Positions 1 through 6,293 of a stretch of 8,693 nt of DNA are shown here, piece by piece (the stretch's first letter is position 1; each line of letters begins with the position of its first letter). The notes under the pieces were generated by a model. That model had not been told where the DNA came from, did no database searches, and worked only from the letters and a program-made list of their open reading frames with translations. Both the position numbers and the translations under genes were made by a program. The DNA is from Verrucomicrobiota bacterium (GTDB lineage Bacteria > Verrucomicrobiota > Verrucomicrobiia > Limisphaerales > JAHEOI01), in contig JAHEOI010000188.1 of the NCBI GenBank assembly GCA_018610125.1, forward strand, positions 1 through 8,693, in the 5' to 3' direction.

Positions 1-1512
1 GCCCGGCCCTTGGCTGACGAACTGACGCAGTTCTTTTACCGGGGCGGGATTTTGCTTGTCCAGCAGCTTGCCGGCTTGTTCGCCGCCCTTGCCGCTTGCG
101 GCCTCTGTGATGGCGCGCAATGCTTGCGGAGTCGTGTTGCCGACAATCTCGTCCTTCTCTTCATAATCGTTTACCGCCTTTTGGGCCTTCTCTTGTGCCA
201 CTCGCAAGTCGGCCTTGCGATAGCCAAGCTTGGCCAGTTCTTTAGGCGTGGCAGCTTCGGCCTTCTTGATGTATTTGGCGAAAGTCTGATCGACGGTTTC
301 CAACAGTGCGATGGTCCGATCTGCTCGATTGCTGTTCAAATAGCCCGCCAGTTGGTAATCGCCGATGGCGCCGATCGCGGGCTGACCGATGAAGCCGGCT
401 GCTCCCAGTCCGACGCCGCAAGTGAGGACAATCCCGAGTGAGCCGGTCTTGGGTAGGCGCTCACTGACAATGCCGACGATAGTGGGAAAGAAGAACGCCA
501 CGCCGATCCCGAAGAAGGTGGCCGCGAGGAAGGAGATCAAGGTGGCTTGGATCACATTGCCGCCGGCCATACTGAAGAGGACGAGGCCGATCGAGGTGGA
601 GAGCGCTACGATGGCCAGCAATCCCGGCGGCGAGAAGCGTTGGATCAGGTAATGACTGGCGAAGAAGCGCAGCAGGAACATCACGATACTGATCCAAGCC
701 AGGAGAAGGATCCCGATACTCTGAATGCCGATGTTCTGACTGAAAATGTCGGGAATCCAGCGGTTGGTGCCTAGCTCCAATGAGATCGCGATGGCCATCA
801 GGATCAGGATGAAATACATCGTCGGCTTGCTCAGCGTGTAGCGGAACATTTCGCCCACGGGCAGTCCCGCCTCCGCATTCTCCGTCCGAGGAAACTTGAG
901 CGGTAACACCATGGCGCCGTAGACCAAGATCGGGATATAGACGATGCCGATCTGGAACGTCCAGTGATAGAAAATGCCATTAGCGACCCCGGAGAGCTTG
1001 TTAAGACCGAAGCCGAGCAAAGAGGCGGCGGCAATCGCAAGAGGGAAGGAGCCATGGAAGAAGTTCAGCTTGGTGGCCTTGTTTTCCGGAAAGAGGGCCG
1101 CGGTGAGCGGATTCCCGACCACCTCGATCATTCCGTTGCCGCAGGCAAGCGCCACAGAACCGACCATCAGCAGCGAAACACCGATGCCGACATTGCTCGG
1201 ATCGGTAAAGCCCGAGGCGGCAATGATGCAGGTCAGGCCGACCAAGTGCCCGATAAAGGCAAGGATTGTCCCCCGTTTCAGCCCATAGGCTTCAAGCAGC
1301 GGTCCGAGCACAAGCAGTGAGATGGCCATGCCGCCGACTGAAATGCCGGTGATAAAGCCGACTTCCGAATTGGTCAGAATAAACTCTTGCTTGAGCTGTC
1401 CCAGCACGTTGCTGATCATGGCAAAAGAGGCGCCGGTCGGCACCAGTGCCAGACAAATCCCGGCAAAGAGGCGCTTCGAGTGTTGCTCCGCGTTTTGATT
1501 GTTACCTTGCAT
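1..1512 (-). CDS. Sugar-type MFS permease, 3' end cut by window edge
   Basis: Reading leftward from ATG at 1512 gives 504 open codons with no stop before the edge. The protein is a multi-pass inner-membrane secondary transporter. Hydrophobic segments lie at about 14-36, 50-72, 82-102, 108-126, 155-173, 184-204, 230-248, 265-285, 297-315, 320-348 and 356-384. The stretch GNGMIEVVGNPLTAALFPE (125-143), followed by LNFFHGSFP (149-157), resembles the NP...LFPE...LN..H..FP signature of FucP-like sugar permeases, so a sugar or similar polyol is the likely substrate (inference). From 385 to the edge the chain is hydrophilic and charged, with no membrane segment: at least 115 residues between TM11 and a presumed TM12 outside the window. 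The start is supported by AGGA 8 bases upstream and by the short polar N-terminus before TM1. The gene has its own upstream region with palindromes. The exact substrate cannot be told. Confidence 0.92.
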   Translation of the reverse strand, partial: MQGNNQNAEQHSKRLFAGICLALVPTGASFAMISNVLGQLKQEFILTNSEVGFITGISVGGMAISLLVLGPLLEAYGLKRGTILAFIGHLVGLTCIIAASGFTDPSNVGIGVSLLMVGSVALACGNGMIEVVGNPLTAALFPENKATKLNFFHGSFPLAIAAASLLGFGLNKLSGVANGIFYHWTFQIGIVYIPILVYGAMVLPLKFPRTENAEAGLPVGEMFRYTLSKPTMYFILILMAIAISLELGTNRWIPDIFSQNIGIQSIGILLLAWISIVMFLLRFFASHYLIQRFSPPGLLAIVALSTSIGLVLFSMAGGNVIQATLISFLAATFFGIGVAFFFPTIVGIVSERLPKTGSLGIVLTCGVGLGAAGFIGQPAIGAIGDYQLAGYLNSNRADRTIALLETVDQTFAKYIKKAEAATPKELAKLGYRKADLRVAQEKAQKAVNDYEEKDEIVGNTTPQALRAITEAASGKGGEQAGKLLDKQNPAPVKELRQFVSQGPG

Positions 1513-1548
1513 GCTATTCGTCCTGTTTGCTTTGGTGCGTTTCATTCC

Positions 1549-1560
1549 TCTCCGCGGAGA
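1549..1560. promoter_or_regulatory. 12-bp perfect palindrome upstream of MFS gene
   Basis: TCTCCGCGGAGA is its own reverse complement and sits 37 bases before the MFS start. The symmetrical form with a central CG would suit a dimeric repressor such as a LacI-family regulator, but no regulator gene is visible here and the function is inferred. It may equally form a small hairpin in the leader transcript. Confidence 0.35.
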
Positions 1561-1562
1561 TA

Positions 1563-1582
1563 CGGGGAGTTATGTCTCCCCG
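1563..1582. repeat. Inverted repeat in MFS upstream region
   Basis: CGGGGAG (1563-1569) pairs exactly with CTCCCCG (1576-1582) across the 6-base loop TTATGT. Flanking GAGA (1557-1560) and TCTC (1586-1589) could extend the stem past a small internal loop. No T-rich tail follows on the minus strand, so it does not look like a terminator. It could be an operator or a leader RNA structure of the MFS gene; the sequence alone does not decide. Confidence 0.45.
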
Positions 1583-1807
1583 ATGTCTCGGTTTCTGCTC
1601 TTTACTGACAGCGGAGTGGCACATTCCATCCATCGCGAGACATGACTGATCCGCTTCGATCGCGACGGTTAAGGGAAAAAGCCCTTCGTGACAAGAAAAA
1701 AAGCGACTCAGCCCTTCGGATTGAATTCGAGCGAGGCGGGGTTGATCAGGCCTTGTTCGGCGATATCAATCGTCCCAAAAGTCTCTGCACGATAAAGAGG
1801 AAGGAAC

Positions 1808-1828
1808 GAAGCGGCGGGCAGCCGCTTC
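1808..1828 (-). terminator. Terminator-like (or REP-like) hairpin after the cytochrome gene
   Basis: GAAGCGGC (1808-1815) and GCCGCTTC (1821-1828) form a perfect 8-bp GC-rich stem with a 5-base loop. On the minus strand it lies 28 bases past the stop codon of the di-haem oxidoreductase and is followed by a pyrimidine-rich tract, GTTCCTTCCTCTTT. The tract is interrupted rather than a clean U-run, so intrinsic termination is plausible but not certain. The AAGCGGC...GCCGCTT form also recalls dispersed hairpin repeats, which a genome-wide count could separate from a plain terminator. Confidence 0.5.
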
Positions 1829-1856
1829 TACTTTGATTGGTTTGGCAACGATTGAC

Positions 1857-3641
1857 TCACTTGGAGACTTCCCGGATGCGGAAGAATCCTTGCGTTCCCT
1901 GTGTGGGGATTTGAAAACGGTCGGTTTCCTGGGGCGTGCCCACAGTGGTCCAATCCGGATCGACCAGGGTAACGCACCGTTCCAATTGGTAAGTCCCCGA
2001 ATCAGCTTGACCGATCCGCTCGATGATGAGCCCGTCAGCGCTTTGGGCAATCCGAAGCGAGCTTTGCCGGGACCACTCTTTCGGGGCATAATGCTCATCC
2101 ACGACGCGAGCTTCGGTTCCGGGCGGCAATATCCGCAAACTCTTCAAAAATTCGATAACACAATTCCGCTCGTGCTCCGATAATTGCTCAAAAGCTTGGC
2201 GGGTGGCCAGCGCCTCACCCGAATGGGCAAGCGTCGCTTCCCTAAGCGTTGTGTACTGACCGTGATGAAAGTAGCTTGCTCGACTCGACACACCCCAAAG
2301 CTTGCTCGTCATGAAACGCCGATTTCCCTCGAAGAAGGCGTCCGACCCGATCGGCTCATTCATGTTCAACGGCTCTCGATTCGGGTCATTGGGACCGCTT
2401 GTGATATCATGAAGTCTTAAGTCGGTGTAGGCCGGGACGCGCACCACCGAATCGGGCCCTGCTTCCAAACGCGGTTTCGGGAGAGCGGGATCGGTTAAAT
2501 CGACTGACAGGGATGGCGCGTCATCGACTTGAAGGTTGCCGGGTGGATTGTATGGGTTGGGCTCCCGGAAGTGCCATGCTTGTTGGTCCAAAGTCAAGTC
2601 GGGGCGATGACAATTCGCGCAACCGACCTCTTGAAATCGTTTTTCGCCCAGCAGGATCGCTTCTTCAATCTCGGGATCGTTCGGGATCACCCGCCCCGGA
2701 ACCGGCAATGCCGCCTGAAACAGGGTCACTGCCGTCATGTCCGGCACCGTCAATTCATTGGCAACGCCGTCTCCGTCGGCATCCTCTCCCTGACCAAATC
2801 GCTCCACGCTTTGCATCCCGTGGTGCTGAACAAACGCATTGTTTGAAAACTGTCGCAACGACACCACGGTTCCCGACTGGTGGAATGGGCGCACAATCAA
2901 GCTGGGAGGGTCGTCGGGTCCGTCGGTGGTCAGGCTGTGCTCGGGGATGCCTTCCACCTGGGAAACATCCCACCTTCCATCGTCTCTGCGCGAAAGAGTG
3001 CCGAACGAAACCCCTTTGCTTGTCAAAACCTGGGTCTGGCCGGGAGCCAAATCATCCCGGATACGCTGCAAATCGGACGTCATCTGTCTGGCAAGCATCT
3101 CGATGAAGCCCGAGCCAAACATCCCGATGGTCGAGCGGAAGTTCGAGACCGATTGCAGCGTGACCGGGGTTCCCGATTCGTCCACGGCCCCTTCGACCGG
3201 TTCCGGGTCGGTCTCTTTGTCAAAAGTGACAAAATCAAATCGCTGTCCAAGGACAAACACATTCGCCACGATGTCGCCGTGGCCACCTGCCCGGGGGAGG
3301 TTGTGACAGCCGGTGCATGAATTGGCGTCGGGACCGGAAATCCGATTGAAATTCCTGGGAAACTCGAGGGGGCTGTCGGGATCGACCAAAGGCTTTCCCA
3401 TTCCATTGGCCTTTGGTCTGCCGGCACCATCCTGAACGGTCCACTGGGCCTTAAAGAGCCGCTCGCCAAAATCTACCAGCTCCTTGGGCGACATAGCCAA
3501 TTCGTCGCCGGGCTGAAGATGCCTGGGTATCGCCTTTTCTTCTCCAATGCTCGCGCCGACGCCCGGAGATATCCCCCAGCCCGCCAAGATCGCGAAGCTT
3601 ATGGCTCCCCATACCATTCGATTCAATAAACCAGTCTTCAT
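1857..3641 (-). CDS. Exported di-haem oxidoreductase (DUF1111/MauG-like cytochrome c)
   Basis: The 594-residue product is probably a periplasmic or secreted c-type cytochrome of the bacterial di-haem peroxidase/thiol oxidoreductase-like group (DUF1111). Residues 1-30 form a signal peptide (MKTGLLNR, then a hydrophobic core ending near GVGA). Two covalent haem motifs are present: CTGCH at 109-113 and CANCH at 341-345. LWGVSSRASYFHHGQYTTLREATLAHSGEA (448-477, key residues LWG, H459-H460-G461, TLREA, HSGEA) matches the LWG...YFHDG...TL.EA...H.GEA block of the family's C-terminal domain. DADGDG at 287-292 resembles a calcium loop. About 70 residues after 525 form an extra beta-rich tail ending in GFFRIR, typical of exported Verrucomicrobiota proteins. 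I chose ATG 3641 because the signal peptide begins there and a promoter lies at 3717-3745; the frame is open upstream to 3842, but that ATG lies beyond the promoter. No Shine-Dalgarno site is visible. The substrate is unknown. Confidence 0.92.
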   Translation of the reverse strand: MKTGLLNRMVWGAISFAILAGWGISPGVGASIGEEKAIPRHLQPGDELAMSPKELVDFGERLFKAQWTVQDGAGRPKANGMGKPLVDPDSPLEFPRNFNRISGPDANSCTGCHNLPRAGGHGDIVANVFVLGQRFDFVTFDKETDPEPVEGAVDESGTPVTLQSVSNFRSTIGMFGSGFIEMLARQMTSDLQRIRDDLAPGQTQVLTSKGVSFGTLSRRDDGRWDVSQVEGIPEHSLTTDGPDDPPSLIVRPFHQSGTVVSLRQFSNNAFVQHHGMQSVERFGQGEDADGDGVANELTVPDMTAVTLFQAALPVPGRVIPNDPEIEEAILLGEKRFQEVGCANCHRPDLTLDQQAWHFREPNPYNPPGNLQVDDAPSLSVDLTDPALPKPRLEAGPDSVVRVPAYTDLRLHDITSGPNDPNREPLNMNEPIGSDAFFEGNRRFMTSKLWGVSSRASYFHHGQYTTLREATLAHSGEALATRQAFEQLSEHERNCVIEFLKSLRILPPGTEARVVDEHYAPKEWSRQSSLRIAQSADGLIIERIGQADSGTYQLERCVTLVDPDWTTVGTPQETDRFQIPTQGTQGFFRIREVSK

Positions 3642-3716
3642 AAGGAAAGAGGTCGCTCTGAGGTTATTCTCCCCGCGTTTTAGACGAGTGCCGGTATGCC
3701 CTGACGCGGAAGAAAA

Positions 3717-3745
3717 AGTATAACCGCCGTCCGAGAAAAAAACAA
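3717..3745 (-). promoter_or_regulatory. Sigma70-like promoter of the di-haem oxidoreductase gene
   Basis: On the minus strand, TTGTTT (3745-3740) is followed by a 17-base spacer and TATACT (3722-3717). The -10 box matches TATAAT at five of six positions and the spacer is optimal; the -35 box is weak, matching TTGACA at three of six. Transcription would start near 3710, giving a leader of about 70 bases before the ATG at 3641. Its position also argues against a translation start farther upstream. Confidence 0.55.
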
Positions 3746-3788
3746 GGAATTTCGCAAGGCTTTCGGCCTGTGTTTCGCAACGGATTAG

Positions 3789-3873
3789 GACGGGCGGTGG
3801 CGCAGACCGCCCGCGTCTGCCATTGCTCTTGCGGGACGGCACTCCGCTGCCGTCCGTTTGTGGACGGTGTCCC
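3789..3873. repeat. Cluster of overlapping GC-rich inverted repeats (REP/BIME-like)
   Basis: Several stems can form here. CGGGCGGT (3791-3798) pairs with ACCGCCCG (3806-3813), and GACG (3789-3792) can instead extend the stem to CGTC (3814-3817). GCAGAC (3802-3807) competes by pairing with GTCTGC (3815-3820). GGACGGCA (3834-3841) pairs with TGCCGTCC (3848-3855). CCGTCC (3850-3855) competes by pairing with GGACGG (3862-3867). GGGAC (3833-3837) and GTCCC (3869-3873) bracket the right half. There is no T-tract. The position between divergent genes and the recurring GGACGG unit suggest a REP/BIME-type element, or a structured 5' leader of the plus-strand gene. Confidence 0.55.
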
Positions 3874-3985
3874 TATCAGACTGAAAGCTACGCCCGCTCT
3901 GCCGTGGCACATGCTGCCGAATCGGCCGTACGTTCCGAACGCCATTGAACTTTACGATTCGAGCAGATTTTGGAGAATTGGATAT

Positions 3986-5026
3986 ATGAGCTTAAGCAAA
4001 CATATCGGCAAGTTGGCGTTCCTTTTGACGGTGCCAGTCTTCACGATGGTTCCCGGGATGGTGACCGCCCAAGAAGACGAAAGCTCGGAGACGAAGCCTT
4101 CCGAAAACCATGTCCAGGTCCCTGTGAGCTCGGACTGGACAAACTGGCGTCGTCCTGTCGACAACCCTGTTTTTACCACAAAGCATGGTAACAATCATGA
4201 CTCGATCCTTTTCGTCGATACGGATCTCGAGTATCCCTATCATTTGATCGTCAGTCACGAGCCCTCGGGTGCCGACCTTTGGCGGACTGACGATTTTTCG
4301 TGGAGCAGCTCGAGCTGGGAGCTTGTCTCGGATGAGTACAATATCGGGGGCCATTACGAATATGATGATGGCGTTCAAGTGAATGGGACGTATTATATTT
4401 TCGAGGCGGGCAATGTGTACACCTATTCGGGCCCCCTGGAAGAGGCTGATGGCGAGTGGACCCGTGCGGGCGGTTTCCCCGCTGACGAATGTGGCGATTT
4501 GGGAGTTTATTACGAGGACGGCGTCTTTCACATATTTGGCGAGTACGGCCACTTTCCACACGGACCCGACGGAACCAGCTTGTCCCATTTCACATCGCCC
4601 ACAGGTTTGGGTGACTGGAAACTGCAGGATACGGAAGCCGTCGATCCCAACCCTGACAACGGCAGCCGTTATGGCGTGGGCGATCCCACCATCGCCAAAA
4701 TCAACGGCGAGTATTATATCTATTGCGACCGCGAATCAAAGGGGAGCCCTTATAAAGTGATCGGCTGGAAGTCAAAGGAGCTCGACTCGCCGTTCGAGTA
4801 TTTGGGCAAGGTCATTCAACCTCGATCCGGCCAAGAAGATGATTGGGACAATTATCGGATACAAGACGCCGATATCGGCTATATCCCCGATCTCTCACGC
4901 TATGTCATGACCTGCAATATGAAAGATCATGACGGGAATCCCGGCGGCGATTTTCCGAACCTTGGGGATAACAACACCCGCGTGGTCGGGATGTTCTATT
5001 CGGAAGAAGTCAAGCGAGGCGATTGA
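3986..5026 (+). CDS. Exported five-bladed beta-propeller protein, probable GH43-like glycosidase
   Basis: The 346-residue product has a signal peptide (1-28: MSLSKHIGK, hydrophobic core, MVTA before QE), so it is exported. Five recurring units, each opening with an acidic residue and continuing as a hydrophobic/aromatic strand, mark five propeller blades: HDSILFVD (71-78), DDGVQVNGTYYIF (127-139), DLGVYYEDGVFHIF (171-184), DPTIAKINGEYYIY (233-246) and DADIGYIPDLSRYVM (294-308). This suits the GH43/GH117-type fold of enzymes trimming arabinan, xylan or other plant and algal glycans. The catalytic triad is not clear: D72, D127 or D128, D171 and D233 are candidates. The protein is strongly acidic, as in many marine exported enzymes. 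Start 3986 is preceded by GGAG with a 10-base gap and begins the signal peptide; the frame is open upstream to 3770, but that stretch runs through the hairpin cluster. The gene is convergent with the CNNM/CBS gene, 37 bases away. Family assignment is moderate, substrate unknown. Confidence 0.85.
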   Translation: MSLSKHIGKLAFLLTVPVFTMVPGMVTAQEDESSETKPSENHVQVPVSSDWTNWRRPVDNPVFTTKHGNNHDSILFVDTDLEYPYHLIVSHEPSGADLWRTDDFSWSSSSWELVSDEYNIGGHYEYDDGVQVNGTYYIFEAGNVYTYSGPLEEADGEWTRAGGFPADECGDLGVYYEDGVFHIFGEYGHFPHGPDGTSLSHFTSPTGLGDWKLQDTEAVDPNPDNGSRYGVGDPTIAKINGEYYIYCDRESKGSPYKVIGWKSKELDSPFEYLGKVIQPRSGQEDDWDNYRIQDADIGYIPDLSRYVMTCNMKDHDGNPGGDFPNLGDNNTRVVGMFYSEEVKRGD

Positions 5027-5063
5027 CGCTGACGCCACGATTGTCACCATCCGGAAAAAGGGG

Positions 5064-6287
5064 CTACTCAATCGCTTCGACGATGGTGTAATGGATCTTG
5101 CCGCGGCGTATTTGCTGGATTGTGATCTGGTAACGACCGAAGACGAAGCTGATGTGCACCGCGGGCTTACGGCCTAGCTGTTGGGTGATCCACTGGCCAA
5201 AGGTTTGGTCTTGCTGATCTTCCGGGATGTCGAGCGGGACACGCCGAACAAGCTCGTCAAGCGGGGTCGCTCCGCCGATCTTCCATGATTTGCTCGACAT
5301 CGGAATGATCTCGCTTGAGGTTTCGTCGAACTCGTCCTCGATCTCACCCATCACCTCTTCCATCAAGTCTTCGAGTGTCACGAGTCCCAGGACATGATCG
5401 TCATGATCCTTGATGATAGCCATGTGCCGATGTTTACCGGCAAGCAGGCGAAACGCTCGATTAAGCGATGTCCCGCTGCGCATTGTTGGCAGTGCCCGGA
5501 TGAAAGGCTTGATATCCGGTCGTTTCGGGTCATCGGCGAGCGTGGCAATCTCCTTGAGGTTGACGTAGCCGTAAATGTCGTCCAATTGGTGCGTGCGACT
5601 TACGGGGTACCGAGTATGCAGTGTGCGGTGTGCGAGATCGACATTTGCCTCGATGGGACGTTGCAAGGAGAAAAAGACAATGCGATCGACCGGGATCATC
5701 ACGGAATCGATCGGAGTTGTGCGAAAGTGGGTGGCATTGACGATAATACTCTCCTGGACGGCACCGATAATATTTTGACTCCGTGCCATCCGGGCCAATG
5801 TTTGGATGTCGGCCGAGCTGAAATCGTTCGACTCCTTCTTCTTGAACGGGTTGGAAATGAGCTCGGTGATAAAGACGATCGGACGCAGCACCTGGGTCAC
5901 CATGATCAGAATTGGTCCCAGCCAGACGGCAATCCGCTCGTTGTGACTGACCCCGATGACTTTTGGCAGGATCTCGGTTCCGACCAGCACCGCCACCGTG
6001 AAAATGAGTGAGAATAGCCAGATCCATTCGGTCCCGAAGAGCTGGTCAAAGGCGCCGCCGGCGATGGTTGCGCCGCCCGTATGGGCGACTGTGTTGAGGA
6101 TGAGGATGGCGGCGATCGGGCGATCGATGTCGCGCTTCATCGTGAGCCATACAGATGCCGAGCGATACCCTTTCTCTTTTAATGTTTCCAATCGGAAGGT
6201 GTTGAGGCTCAGTAGCACTGATTCCATCAAGGAACAGAGCGAGGAGATCAGTAAGGCGGTTAGGGTGCTAATGATCAGCGTCAACAT
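5064..6287 (-). CDS. CNNM/CBS/CorC-domain membrane protein (HlyC/CorC family)
   Basis: The 407-residue integral membrane protein has the domain order of the HlyC/CorC (CNNM) family. The N-terminal CNNM (DUF21) membrane domain spans about 1-145, with SLMESVLLSLNTFRLETLKEKG (19-40, key residues E22, S27, R32, L33), LILNTVAHTGG (62-72) and GTEILPKVIGVSHN (103-116). A CBS pair follows at about 190-310, ending in LGLVTLEDLMEEVMGEIEDEFDE (300-322, key residues TLEDLMEE). A C-terminal CorC/HlyC domain spans about 330-407. Family members are linked to magnesium or other cation export and were earlier called haemolysins; here transport of Mg2+ or Na+ is inference. The ATG lies only 6 bases after the trpE stop with no Shine-Dalgarno site, so translation is probably coupled to trpE. 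Length is normal for the family and nothing appears broken. No clear terminator follows; only a short T-run lies just past the TAG. Confidence 0.93.
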   Translation of the reverse strand: MLTLIISTLTALLISSLCSLMESVLLSLNTFRLETLKEKGYRSASVWLTMKRDIDRPIAAILILNTVAHTGGATIAGGAFDQLFGTEWIWLFSLIFTVAVLVGTEILPKVIGVSHNERIAVWLGPILIMVTQVLRPIVFITELISNPFKKKESNDFSSADIQTLARMARSQNIIGAVQESIIVNATHFRTTPIDSVMIPVDRIVFFSLQRPIEANVDLAHRTLHTRYPVSRTHQLDDIYGYVNLKEIATLADDPKRPDIKPFIRALPTMRSGTSLNRAFRLLAGKHRHMAIIKDHDDHVLGLVTLEDLMEEVMGEIEDEFDETSSEIIPMSSKSWKIGGATPLDELVRRVPLDIPEDQQDQTFGQWITQQLGRKPAVHISFVFGRYQITIQQIRRGKIHYTIVEAIE

Positions 6288-6293
6288 CTTGGA

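Larger units (their letters stand above)
1513..1856. other. Intergenic region between cytochrome gene and MFS gene
   Basis: This 344-base stretch lies downstream of the di-haem oxidoreductase gene and upstream of the MFS gene, both on the minus strand. It holds, from right to left, a terminator-like hairpin (1808-1828), a minus-strand coding-like stretch without a start codon (1708-1827), a run of seven T on the minus strand (1702-1696), a weak AAGGG/CCCTT hairpin (1671-1686), and two palindromes near the MFS gene (1549-1582). The MFS promoter must lie here if the gene is transcribed separately, but I found no convincing -35/-10 pair. Plus-strand ORFs here lack ribosome sites and protein-like composition. 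Confidence 0.6.
3642..3985. other. Divergent intergenic region
   Basis: This 344-base spacer separates the divergent cytochrome (minus) and propeller (plus) genes. It contains a sigma70-like promoter for the minus gene (3717-3745), a cluster of three or four mutually overlapping GC-rich hairpins (3789-3873), and the ribosome site of the plus gene (GGAG, 3972-3975). Both flanking frames stay open into it, but those extensions lack signal peptides or protein-like composition, so it is treated as non-coding. A plus-strand promoter was not convincingly found; TACGAT near 3953 is a weak -10 candidate without a matching -35. Confidence 0.65.

Noticed and set aside
1671..1686. AAGGG-N6-CCCTT hairpin as a terminator
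   Set aside because: The stem is only 5 bp, and the nearby T-run on the minus strand (1702-1696) precedes it instead of following it.
1642..1836. 64-codon plus-strand ORF in the MFS upstream region
   Set aside because: It has no ribosome site, a highly charged low-complexity composition, and lies across minus-strand terminator and palindrome signals.
3642..3842. Upstream extension of the di-haem oxidoreductase frame by 67 codons
   Set aside because: It starts inside the hairpin cluster and upstream of the predicted promoter, and would bury the signal peptide that begins at 3641.
3770..3985. Upstream extension of the propeller frame by 72 codons
   Set aside because: It reads through the hairpin cluster, has no ribosome site, and would place the signal peptide internally.
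5394..6011. Long plus-strand open frame opposite the CNNM/CBS gene
   Set aside because: The minus-strand gene has clear family motifs throughout; the antisense frame has no recognisable domain and reflects codon bias. The same holds for frames opposite trpE (6315-6926), the cytochrome (2513-3320), the propeller (3992-4588) and the MFS gene (10-1320).
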